A stretch of DNA of 64,000 nucleotides from Cotesia glomerata (taxonomy: Eukaryota > Arthropoda > Insecta > Hymenoptera > Braconidae): the NCBI RefSeq assembly GCF_020080835.1, contig NC_058163.1, positions 16,817,011 through 16,881,010 on the forward strand, in the 5' to 3' direction. Shown piece by piece: positions 42,486 to 53,500 of the stretch (positions are counted from its first letter, which is position 1; every line of letters begins with the position of its first letter). A model generated the notes under the pieces. That model had not been told where the DNA came from, did not search any database, and was given only the letters and a program-made list of their open reading frames with translations. Position numbers and translations under genes: made by a program.

Positions 42486-42705
42486 TTAAGAAAGTAGCAG
42501 GAAGTTGCAAGGACGGTCTTTAGGGTCAGCCGTTTTCCTAATTTTTAACTTCCTCTTCGGGAAGTTATTGATTTTACCACGTTTTTCGAAAATCGAGTTC
42601 TCATCATATCTTGACGTTTTGAGGTCCTACGAAGCTTCCCCGAATGTTTCCACGATGATGTCCGTATGTCTATGTGTGTGTGTGTGTGTGTGTGTGTATT
42701 TTTTT
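42486..42705 (+). repeat. CA-repeat family, short copy in the opposite orientation
   Basis: Reverse-complement version of the end of the 41085-42300 repeat: GTTGCAAGGACGGTCTTTAG, AACTTCCTCTTCGGGAAGTT, CGAAAATCGAGTTCTCATCA, then (GT)n at 42673-42698. Together with copy 1 it makes a potential stem of some 150 bp. Confidence 0.82.
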
Positions 42706-42739
42706 TTTTTTTTATAGAGGAGGTCAAATACACTTACGT

Positions 42740-42922
42740 ATACCAGGACAAGATGTTTGTCCTGGGTATGTCGGACTCGGAAGTCAATATTATTGACAAC
42801 AATACCGACTAAACATCCCCCTCTTTCTTTCCCCATAGATGATACGGGGAAGATTGGATCGGGACCGTGTTAGCATTACTTCAATCCAGTCCGTGTTGCG
42901 TCTCACGACGGTTGCTCCTAGT
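42740..42922 (-). repeat. R1-type 3' UTR in reverse orientation, abutting the assembly gap
   Basis: On the minus strand it reads GCAACACGGACTGGATTGAA followed by GTAATGCTAACACGGTCCCG, closely related to the R1 3' UTR at 40890-41030. Its coding part would lie beyond the gap on the right, but 43023 onward is not recognisable as R1 sequence. Confidence 0.75.
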
Positions 42923-43022
42923 NNNNNNNNNNNNNNNNNNNNNNNNNNNNNNNNNNNNNNNNNNNNNNNNNNNNNNNNNNNNNNNNNNNNNNNNNNNNNN
43001 NNNNNNNNNNNNNNNNNNNNNN
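42923..43022. other. Assembly gap of 100 N
   Basis: Exactly 100 N, probably a placeholder of unknown true length. Continuity and relative orientation of the two sides are therefore not proven by this window. Confidence 0.99.
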
Positions 43023-43232
43023 CCATTAAATTTTTGAAACACTACTATATATGAAACAAAATTATTTTTTTTCGTACCAAATATTTAGTATACTACTTGT
43101 ATTTTTTCATGCTGAAAATCCGGCTTAAAAAATTTTGAAACAACGGTCACTGAGTGGCTCATATCTTGAGTCGTGAAAATTGAAAATAACTGGGTAAAGA
43201 GAAGTCAATGATTTTGGACATGGAATGAACAT

Positions 43233-43310
43233 GCAGCAGCAGCAGCAGCAGCACATATATAGCAGCAGCATACATATATATAAGATATTACAGCAGACAG
43301 CAGAGGCTGC
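43233..43310. repeat. CAG-type trinucleotide repeat
   Basis: CAGCAGCAGCAGCAGCAGCA near 43233-43254, interrupted by ATATATAG, then further AGCAGC and CAGCAG words up to about 43310. It opens an artificial polyglutamine frame; I see no gene around it. Confidence 0.8.
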
Positions 43311-43382
43311 AGCAGACGGACGTTGTAAAGAGCCTGATAAATGTTTTGAGAAGTCCCAGTCATTTTTAAATAGACGCATACT

Positions 43383-43612
43383 AATTAAAATAACGTCCTT
43401 TTATGCGTTAGAGAGAGAACTAGTGTCAAAGTCAAGTGCGTTCCAACGAAGATGCTTTGCACGATGTGAATGTCCAGTAAAATATGTGTGACTACGTTAG
43501 CTATAGAAACTAGTTAGTCATACAGTTAGTTGTGTCTTTGTTTGGCACATATTTTACTGGACACTGACGCTCTCTCTCTAACAAATAAAGAGACGTTATT
43601 TTTAATTAATAA
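43383..43612. mobile_element. Short palindromic MITE-like element
   Basis: About 230 bp with inverted ends: AATTAAAATAACGTCC with TTAGAGAGAGAACTAGTGTC on the left against GACACTGACGCTCTCTCTCT with AACGTTATTTTTAATT-type sequence on the right, and inner arms CAGTAAAATATGTG / CACATATTTTACTG. The flanks are TAATTA-rich, which could be a target duplication. No coding capacity. Confidence 0.68.
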
Positions 43613-43705
43613 TTAATTATCTATGCGGTTAATTGAAAATGGCTAAGGACTTTTCGTCTCAGAATTTCATCGAATGCTACAATGGCGTCCGTGACAGGAC
43701 ACCCT

Positions 43706-43733
43706 GTATATATATATATATATATATATATAG

Positions 43734-43799
<66 letters not shown>
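43706..43799. repeat. (TA)n microsatellite with single interruptions
   Basis: Nearly uninterrupted TA dinucleotides broken by AGC near 43732 and G near 43773. It directly abuts the end of cassette copy B at 43800. Confidence 0.95.
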
Positions 43800-44604
43800 G
43801 GTTCATTCCATGTCAAATCGACAAATTTTTTACCTGACCCCCTTTGATTTCGCTGAAAATTTTCTATCTTTTTCTACCCTCCGAAAGTTATTTTTCAGAA
43901 TTTTTTCAAATTTTTTTTCCCGACTCAAAAAAAGTTATGAATTTTTTAAACAAACCGCTCTTTTATTTTTAAATTGCCAGAACTTTTTCAAAAATTGACC
44001 GTTTGGGAACTTTTTTTTTTCAAAATTTTTTTTTTAAATGTAGTTTTCGAAAAAAAATATGAAAAAATTTTCAGAATTCCAGATATATAAAATATTTTAG
44101 TTTTTTTGAAAAAACCGTAATTTTCTCAAAGTCCGACCGTTTTTTTTTTTTTTTTTTTTGCTCTAAAAATATTTCAACTAATTCTGCAATGATCCCCGTT
44201 AATTAAAAGATGTGACGACAATCGCTTCTAATTTTTTTTCTTGATTATAAAAAAATTTTTGTTGAATTTTTGCTTCTAATTTTTTTTCTTGATTATAAAA
44301 AAATTTTTGTTGAATTTTTGCTGATTTTATATAACTTTGTTATGAAATTTTTTTTATTTCCTCGTGAAACCTCAAAAGTTGAAAAATAAAATTTTATTGG
44401 AGAATTTCAAGTGATTATCGTCCAAGAAATTGTTATTTTTTTCAAAAAAGTAAAAAAAAAGGACTTTTCATACTCTTAAATGAATTCACCGTCTCTTAAC
44501 ATTTTTAAATAAATAAAAAACATTTTTTTGTATGTGTTCAAATTATATTATTTTTTTTTTAACATAATACTTGATTCGAGAATTCAACATTACACCTATT
44601 TTTA

Positions 44605-46920
44605 TTATCTCTTTTTACTGGATGATTCCCTCCTTTTCTTCATCGTACTGTGATTTAAATATTTTTCTGAAGAAGAAAACATCTTAACTAGCACCATACA
44701 ATCTTCCAATGGTGAAATTTTATGGATTTTCTGTGTCACTGGTATTGTTTTTGCATTTGTGAACCGATCTTCTAATTTTTCTTTCATCGAATTATAAACT
44801 TGAACTGAATTATAAACGAGAACCGAATATTCATTTTCGTCAAATTTTGTGACGCCCATTCGAATAATTGTTTAGGTGTTAATATTTGCTGATCAGGTGG
44901 TAACTGTAGACTTGCCCGCGAGGCCTTTCTTTTAATTGTCCCGCCGACTCCGTCACAAGGCCCTTTTCCGTGAGCTGTTGCGAAAAAATTCCATTCGACG
45001 ATCACACCAAACTCTCTACGATAATGCGATAAATTACTAAAATGCTTGTAATTTTTATATTGCTGAGGTGCACCATCCGACGACAGAGACTGTAGACGAC
45101 AGAGACTTAATAAAATTGATAATGATCTCAGAATAAATATGGACAGCAATAGAATCATGGTTCAAGCAATCAGAAATGATAACCATACTTTGATGAGTAA
45201 GTTGATTATCTACCTTATAATAAATAACGACTGTGTAAACTGTTGCTTGATCGTTATTCCAGTGGAATCCCGGTGCAGCATCTTGAACAACAAATGCATA
45301 ATTTTCAGCAAAATCAACAATTACCATAAATTCGTTCTCTGTTATAGATTCTTTTAACGCTCTCAAATAAGCCGCTTGCTCTTTTGCAATGAAATTATGT
45401 GGTAATAAAGCAACAAGTTTTTCACAGAAGTCATCAACAAAATCCAAAGTACTTTTAATGGTTGTTTCAAGTGTTACTTTCGGAGTCGACACCCATTGTT
45501 TGTAACTTACTTCATCGATTCCATTATTATCCATTTCTGTTAGTAATAACTGTTTTATATTTTCAATACCTGGACAATTAGCACATGTATTGAAATAGCA
45601 CTCAGTCGTTGGTTCTTCACACACAATTGCATTTAAACAGTCATTATAAGTTCCCACCGGCAAATTTGAACCTTCAGTTAATCGACATAACTTACCACCT
45701 AAAATCATGAGTTTTATATTCTGATGAATTGAGCAAACGCAAACTGTGTGAGTACCAGATCCACCAGCTAAAATACAGTGTTTTAGGCGTAATGATGCAA
45801 ATTAAGAAAATCCAATTTCAATTTGGGGAAATCTTGATTTGAATATTTTGTGTAACTCTTTCAAATTACAAAGTACTAAACGTTTTTGCACTTGAACTTT
45901 CGAACCATCATCATTACGCAATGAAATAAAATCCTTTTTTTCTGGCATAACACTACTCATTTCATCGTCATTATAAAAATCTATAACAGCCGATGACACT
46001 TCAGAAGATAATCCATGGCCTGAAAATAACGATGTTATAAATTAATTTATAAATATTCACGCATTGGTGATTCCAAACAAAATTAATTTGTAACTCAATA
46101 TCGTACCTATTTTCTTTTCAGGTATTGGTAAAACTCCTTGGTCAGCAGCAAGCTTTCTCGTTAATCGTGCCATATACGTCGTAGTACCCATAACCTCGAC
46201 AATCTTATCAATGCTCCAACTTGACGGCATTAGAGTCAAAATTTGTTAACGTAACGATGTGCTTGTATCAGTGTCATTAAACTTCTCTCTCAATTTTTCA
46301 ATTATTTCAGCAGCATCTGTATCGCTGCATTGAAATTCCACTGCATTTTGTACTCCTAATGCCTTTCTCAAATTATAAGCAACACGAGTGATTTTATTGT
46401 TCAAATACGTATCATCATTCTGTCTTCTCGTAAGCAATGGGGATTGGTTTAACAACAGTAGGGCATCATTTATGGTCGGACGAGTTATCTCCAGACTCAG
46501 TTTCGATAACGACGAACTATTTTATTTATCAAGTGACTCTCCATAACTTGTCGTTGGCTCTAGAAAAAATAACGAATAAAAACTATAAAAAATTAACGTT
46601 AATAGTTGAATACCGAGACGTATGAAAGTTTAGAAAATACCTGTCAGATTATTGCGTTCGGAATCGTAAACTTCTATAGATCCGCTGATAATAGTTTGAT
46701 CAATTTCAAAATAATTTTTTTTTTGATTATCATCACTTTCATCAGAAGTATTTTCAACAGAGGGCTGAAGCATTTTTTTATAACATGAACTACATATTCG
46801 CTCATCAGTCGACAAATTGTATCGAATTGCTAAATGCTCCGGTAAGTTTCGCAGGGATATTTTTCTTCTATGCTTCTCCAAATTAAATGGATTGCAACAT
46901 CGATCAAAAAACTTCGGCAT
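44605..46920 (-). pseudogene. RNase H-like transposase, three exons, copy B
   Basis: Same gene as at 26175-28458, read on the minus strand from ATG at 46918-46920. It retains the exon 3 start lost in copy A (ending in AVIDFYNDDEMSS). Its own damage: TAA in place of a Ser codon after IEIGF (near 45804), a TAA after the exon 2 motif TSTSLR (near 46248), a deletion near 45080 that fuses SLSSTV to SVVGW and shifts the frame, and a small insertion near 44805. The catalytic-looking blocks VIVDFAENYAFV and HGKGPCDGVGG are still visible. The two copies have complementary lesions, so neither is intact. Confidence 0.78.
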
Positions 46921-47885
46921 TGTAATCACTCGTCAACAAAATATAAATTAACAGCACTTTATGATAAATAATAGGTACTTTATTTAGCAATAGTAAGTCT
47001 ACGTGACACGATGAACACAACGACAATGTAATTATTCTGAAAACATAACATCCATATTATTTAAATTAAATGTAGATGATATCTTTTTTACCGACAATCG
47101 ATAGCTCTTAAATTATCACATTGTATCAACTGGAGGTATCTTTTAAACCCATTGTATTTTTGAAATTGTCATATTTCAGTACCAAAAAAAAACGTCCATA
47201 AGAGTATAAAAAGTAAGCCATTCGGCTCCGCCCGAGATGGAAGGTAGATTTAAATTTTTTGTAATAATAAATAATTATAAAAAAAATTTGTCGAATAATT
47301 ATTACTTAAACTTCTATTAATGAAAGTATAGTTTCTTTTAATTATTTTCAAATCGAACCGTCGTATGTTTTCATATTTTTCGTTATTTTTGTAAATTACA
47401 TTCACAATAAAACAAATTCTATAATTAGTACTCAGATTGAATCTTCCTGTCTTCGATATTTTTATATTAATTTCACGAAATGATTTAATTGATTAGTCTG
47501 GGGTATCCATTGACAATAGACAACTTTGAAATAACTTTGAAAGATCTAGGAGTTTTTTTCTTCAAGCTTTACCATTTTTAATTCTCTGTAAAAGAAGAAC
47601 ATGAAAAATAATTGTATGTTAGAGTATAATTGTGTGAATATTTATTTTTTTTTTCATAATAGATATTATAGTTTGCTTTTTTGATTTTTTTTTCAACTTT
47701 TAACTTTTGTTACAATTATTGAACAGTTTTACATTTTCGTTTGCTTTTTCAATCTCTTTTAATTTTATTTTAATTCCATGTTGCAAGATGATTTCAAAAG
47801 TGTCCATACTTATATGGGAATAATTTTTGAAATTACAGAAAAATCTTATAACACGAGAAGATAATTTTATTATGATGAAATTTTT

Positions 47886-49447
47886 TTATTTTAAACACAT
47901 AAAATTTTTCAAATCAATAACCATTGTGTCAATTGGAGGAAAGAAATTAATTTCATTATTTTGAATCAAAGCTGTATAATGTGGAATCTTCAAATCCCAA
48001 TAAAGATGAAATTCCTTTTCATTTTCTACCGGAGCTATTCTTATGCTCGAATTTTTATTTCCGGTATATATATTTATTGATCGTTGTAATAGTGCTGAAA
48101 TGAAGATCATATCACCTATTTCTGCATATATTCCATCTGTTATAATATGATTTATAGATATTGTTTTTTTAATACCGGTTGGTAAATTATTGATAAATTC
48201 TTGATTAATCACCATATGAGCTGCTCCTAAAATTCTTAAACAATTCATTAAATTTTCGTTACCACTTAACAAAATAGATATTGCATTATAAAAACAATTT
48301 CCATGACCACTGGTTTTAATTGGAGTGAAATAATTACCTAACGATTGTGGAATCGAAACATTAAAATTATAATTTTGAAATTCAAATTTATAAACTATTT
48401 TTCTTATAAAATGACAGATTTTAGATATAGTTTTGAAATCATTATCATCAAATATTTTTTTTTTTTTCGAATTTGTTTTTTATATTTTCAATTTCAAGAA
48501 CTGCTCTTTGCATATTAAAATTATAAATATTAATAGAAACTTCTTTACTAGATTGAATAACAATTTTTTTTTTCACGATTTTATTCGTTTTCTGATTTAC
48601 TGAATTGTTCTGAACATTTGAACTATCATTATCTGCATACATTCCATGTTGTTTATATTCATGTTGATCATACGGAGTATTAATGAAATAAAAATTGTTG
48701 AAATTAATATCTTTCAGAGGATCTAGGATAGGTAAATTTTCTTTTTCATCTTTTTTAATTAGTGGCAGATAATGTTCAGATTTTTTGTCAAAATAAAGAT
48801 GAAACTTTTCGTTATTTTTAATTGAAGGAAGTTGTTTATTAGCTTTATTATTGTTAAAATAAATCTTAACTGAACGTTGCAATATTGCTGAAATAATTAT
48901 TATATCTCCAATTTCTGCGCGTGTACCATTTCTTAAAATTTTCTTAAAATTTATTGTTTTTGAGATTTCTTCTGGTAGATTTTTTATAAATTCTTTATTC
49001 ATAATGACATGAGCAGCTTCTAATGCTCTCAAGCACGACATTAATTTTTCATCTCCAGTTAATAAAGTAGAAACAGCATTATAAAAACAATTACCATCTC
49101 TTTTTGTGTAAATTGGTAGAAAACATTTTAGTATTTTGAATGGAATTTCTATTCCGTTATTATTATTTTTTTGGTTAACGTTTTTGAATTTATGAATTTT
49201 TTCTCTAACAAAATTATGTAATTCTTGTATTATTTTTTTATCGCTCTTCTGGATACATTTGGTTTGCATTAATCGACTTTTCAACCATTTACCTCCTTTA
49301 ATAGCTTCTATGGTAGAAAGATGACAAACTTTTATCGTTATTATTATCAATATATTTTCCTTTTTTTAAAATGCAAATTAATTGCTTATGATATCTAAAA
49401 ATTGTTTCGGAAATCCCACAATGTAATTGAAAATTGAAAAATATTAT
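47886..49447 (-). pseudogene. Tandem OTU-domain protein, copy B, frameshifted
   Basis: Inverted counterpart of 23648-25209. Domain 1 keeps KRDGNCFYNAVS and SEHYLPLI; domain 2 keeps SGHGNCFYNAIS (in the broken part near 48290) and IPHYTALI. A two-base loss near 49335 and an A-tract length change near 48470 shift the frame. Only the last ~25 codons of the endonuclease domain are present (ETIFRYHKQLICIL). It stands directly upstream of the transposase gene exactly as in copy A. Confidence 0.82.
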
Positions 49448-49500
49448 TGTTTTGTCGAAGACTATCCAATGCGGATAGCTCTCGTAATTAATTTTAAAAA

Positions 49501-50474
49501 TGTGATGAAATTAGGGTTAGGAAGTTAAATAAAAATACTTGGATTTTTTGGGGAACAATTTAGATGATTTATTTGTCCCCAAAGGAGGAAAACCCAGCTA
49601 GGCTGAGAAAAAACCTCCTTGATGAAAATTATACAAGTAAATTGTATGTGTGTAAGTGTGTATGTGTAACTTACGTTGCAATAACGTAATAGGGGTGAGC
49701 TCAGCCGCCGTAGAGAGAAATTTATCGATAATTTAAATTTGTATTGTCCCAAGGTGGGAGCTGGTAATATTTAATTAATTAGATGAACTGTCTCAGTGTG
49801 AGAGCTAATAATGTTCAATTAATTAAATGAATTGTCTCAGTGTGAGAGCTTATAATATTCAATTGATAACAAGATGTTGGTCAATTGAATTTATTGTTTT
49901 TCGTGTAGAAAATAGTCAAATGATTTTGAATTTAGAATTGAACTATTGATAAATTTGATTAAGTAAAATTGTAATTAAATGTTGGTAATGAATTCAATAT
50001 AATTTAATATTAATATCACGGGTCAATAATGGATTGACTAAAGCCGCGTGGCTGTTGCAATCCTTTGTTAATATGGCGCGCAATGGCCGCGTGGCGTCAC
50101 TAATTAAATCTACCTTGATTTTATTTATTTTAATTCACTGAACTATTGAACTGATTTGAATGATTTGAGAATTTAATTGTTATTGAAATTGAAGTAATTA
50201 TTTGTGTTTAATGAATAATTTAAGTATTTGAACAAATGTAAGATGCAAGTAAGAAATATCGGGATCGAGTAATACAGAGTAGTCGTACTAGTACAAGAGT
50301 CCAAGCACAACTGCTTATCGCCGGCCACGTGAGCCGGCTTCTCTCCCGTTAACCAAGGCGCGCATGAGCGACGGCCATCGCGTGATACGATTATTCCCGA
50401 GTTGGAGCGATCAAGCCCGAAGGCGCAATTCCTCTTATAAATTTTTACTGGACCTCTTTCCTGGCGGTTAAACA
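49501..50474 (-). repeat. Probable 3' LTR of the BEL/Pao element
   Basis: On the minus strand the LTR starts TGTTTAACCGCCAGG right after the polypurine-like tract (50475-50486) and has a TATA-like TTTATAAG about 40 bases in. The left limit is uncertain; plus-strand TGTGATG at 49501 gives a TG...CA structure of 974 bp. Without the second LTR the boundary cannot be confirmed. The region also has a doublet of GGGAGCTGGTAATATTTAAT / GTGAGAGCTAATAATGTTCA-type repeats at 49755-49865. Confidence 0.6.
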
Positions 50475-50567
50475 TACTCCCCCCGTTGCGAAGGTTGAGC
50501 AAGATGTTATTAATAGTGTTTACAATTAGTGACATTACATGATTATAATATTTTGATTTTACAGAAT

Positions 50568-53500
50568 TTAAGAATTGATTAGTAAAGGACACAATAGAGT
50601 GATATTCCGTTTATATATGCCTTGAGCCGTTCGAATTGAAGCTACTCTTGTTATATTATCCTCTCCTGGATGAATGTCGATCAGTACTCCCAGCTGCCAC
50701 CGCATGCATGGTTGGTTTTTGTCCATTAGCAAGACAACTTGATTGATTTTAATATCTCCTCGATTGGAGTCCCATTTTTGCCTGGTCTGTAGTTCGTGAA
50801 GGTATTCCAAATACCAGCGTTTTCAGAAATCCTGTCGAGCCTTGACAATGAATTGCCATGAGCTTAGTCTATTATCTGGAACATCAGAAAAATCATTTTC
50901 AGGCAGCATTGTGAGAGGACGACCTATTAAAATGTGTGCAGGAGTTAAAGCAATAGGATCATTAAGATCACTTGACAATGAACATAAAGGACGAGAATTT
51001 AATACAGATTCAATTTGTATGGCTAGAGAATTTAATTCTTCAAATGTTAAAAGTTGTTCTTTCACTACTCGTTTAAAATGATGTCTAAATGACTTGACTG
51101 CCACCTCCCAGATACCACCGAAATGAGGAGATAGAGGTGGATTGAATTTCCAGATAATATTTTTATTTATAGCATAGTTGTTAACAATATCCTGATGGGA
51201 TTTTGAGTTGAATAGTTGGTAAAGTTCTCTTAATTGATGATTTGCACCCACAAAATTGGTACCATTATCAGAATATACATGAGATGGAACCCCTCTTCTA
51301 CCAATAAAACGTCCGAAAGCTCCTAAGAAACCTTCAGTAGTTAGGTCACCTGCGATCTCTAAATGGACGGCCTTAGTAGCCATACAAACAAAAACACATC
51401 CATAGACCTTGACTTTAGTTCTGTTTCAAAATTTGCGTTCTTTGATAAAGAGAGGTCCGAAATAATCGATTCCCACGTGGGAAAATGGTGGAGATTCTGA
51501 GACTCGAGAACTAGGCAAATTGGCCATTTTAGTTTGTAGTAATATTGGTTGATGTCGAATGCATTTAACACAATGTCTAATGATTTTACGTACTTGATTT
51601 TTTCCGTCTAGCAGCCAAAATTTATGTCTAAGATTTGAAAGTGTACTCTGTATACCCGAATGGTACAAATTTTCATGGGTTTCCCTAATGATTAAATCAG
51701 TAACATAATGACGTGAAGGTAATAAAATAGGATGTTTTTTCGAAAAAGATATAGGAGCATGTTTCAAACGTCCTCCCACTCTCAATAGTCCGTTTGAATC
51801 GATAAATGGATTAAGACATCGCAATCGGAGGTTTTTAGTTTCTCCGGTTTCTTTAATTTGTTCGATTTCATCATGATATTGTTCGTTTTGAATCAGAGTT
51901 AAGATTTTTATTTCAGTTAATAATTTTTCTTCTACGCTTAAAGACTTGTGTTTGAATAGATTACCCTTTAACATTCGTAAACAATAGGAAAAGGAATTTA
52001 TAAGTTTAGAATATGATGAAAATCGTTTAAACAAATTTTCAGTGAAAGCTAGTAAACAAGTAATTTTTCGAATACCGGGAAGTTCAGAAGGAACAGCCGG
52101 TTTTAAGTTAGGCCAATTGAGAGGATCCTGTGATAGCCACGTAGGACCGTTCAACCACATTTTATTATTTAAAAATTTAGAAGGAAGTTGACCTCTAGAT
52201 GGACCATCTGCCGGATTATCTTTAGTTCTAACATGTCGCCATTCGACTTTACCGCAAAGAGTTTGAATTTCTGTTACGCGATTCGCTTCAAAGACCTTGA
52301 GAGAGTTGGGAGATCGTTTAAGCCATTGAAATACAATAGTTGAATCTGACCAAAATGTGACTTTAGAAATGTCAAAGTTAAAGGAGGGAATTGTGTCTTT
52401 ATACAATCTAGCAAGTAATAATGCTCCACATAACTCTAATTTTGGAATTGTAACATCTTTAATGGGAGCAACTCGAGATTTGGAACAAACTAACTTCACG
52501 ATCGCGTCTCCATATTCATTTACTGATCTTATATAAATGCAAGCACCATAGCCCACTTTACTAGCATCACAAAATCCATGCAATTGCATGTCAGTCAGAT
52601 CAGGAAGTAAAATATTACGTTCAATAGAAAAATCTTTAATTAGAAGTAATTGTTCAGCAAATTTACACCAGCGCCAATGCAATTCTTGTGGGACCGCTTC
52701 ATCCCAATGGACCTTTAATTTCCAACATTCTTGAATAATGGTTTTTGCAGCTAATACTATAGGACCTAAAATTCCGATAGGATCGAAAATTTTTGCAATG
52801 TCAGATAAGATGGTTCGTTTAGTTACTTTTCGCGATGAATGGATTGAATTGACTGTATAGATAAATTCGTCAGTTAGAGAATTCCATGCTATGCCCAAAG
52901 TTTTAGAGATAGGATCATCATTAATAGCCTAATCTAAATCTAAGGTTCTTTGATCGAAATTATCCAGTGCGTGTCGATGATTCGAAGCCCATTGTCTGAG
53001 TTCGAATCCACCCTTTCGCACTAGTTGAATGATTTCATCACGCAAATTTAAAATTTCGGTCAAAGAATTAGATCCGGTTAATAAGTTATCGACATAAAGA
53101 TCTCGTTTTAATATTTTTGAAGCTACAGGAAAATTATGAGATTCGTCATCAGCAAGTTGAGTTACAGTGCGTATAGCTAAAAACGGGGCTGCAGAAACTC
53201 CAAATGTTACTCGTTTAAGTTCAAAGGTACTAATATTGTTATTATGATAGTAAAGGATTCGTTGATATTTATGATGATCCAGATGTACGCAAATTTGTCG
53301 ATACATTTGAGCTATATTAGAAGTCATAGCATAAACAAAGGTACGAAAACGTAAGAGAATGGTAAAAAGATTATCTTGTATAGTAGGTCCGGTTAGTAAG
53401 ACTTCATTCAAAGAGATACCTTTATCGGTTTTAGCTGAAGCATCAAATACAACGCGTACCTTAGTAGTAGTGCTGGTTGTTTTTATTATCGGATGATGGG

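Larger units (their letters stand above)
43800..49447 (-). mobile_element. Cassette copy B (inverted): OTU protein plus RNase H-like transposase
   Basis: Inverted copy of 23648-29211, with the same order of transposase 3' flank, transposase, spacer and OTU gene. It starts at GGTTCATTCCATGTCAAATC and ends in the last codons of the endonuclease domain. Compared with copy A it has a short internal duplication near 44235-44300, a deletion near 45080 and a stop near 45804, but keeps the ~36 bp missing from copy A. Beyond 49447 the endonuclease part is not present; unrelated sequence follows. Confidence 0.82.

Noticed and set aside
43225..43491. Polyglutamine protein
   Set aside because: CAG microsatellite followed by MITE sequence; no sign of a gene.
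43633..43998. 121-codon frame across a TA microsatellite into the end of cassette copy B
   Set aside because: Tyr-Ile repeat from (TA)n fused to terminal non-coding sequence; the same trailing peptide appears antisense at 29013-29213.
23648..49447. Recent inverted segmental duplication of one identical block
   Set aside because: Copies differ by several indels and substitutions with independent lesions and have unrelated flanks, so I prefer two separate insertions; not fully excluded.
50173..50592. 139-codon frame at the end of the BEL/Pao element
   Set aside because: Overlaps the LTR start and 3' UTR; the translation has no similarity to any BEL domain.
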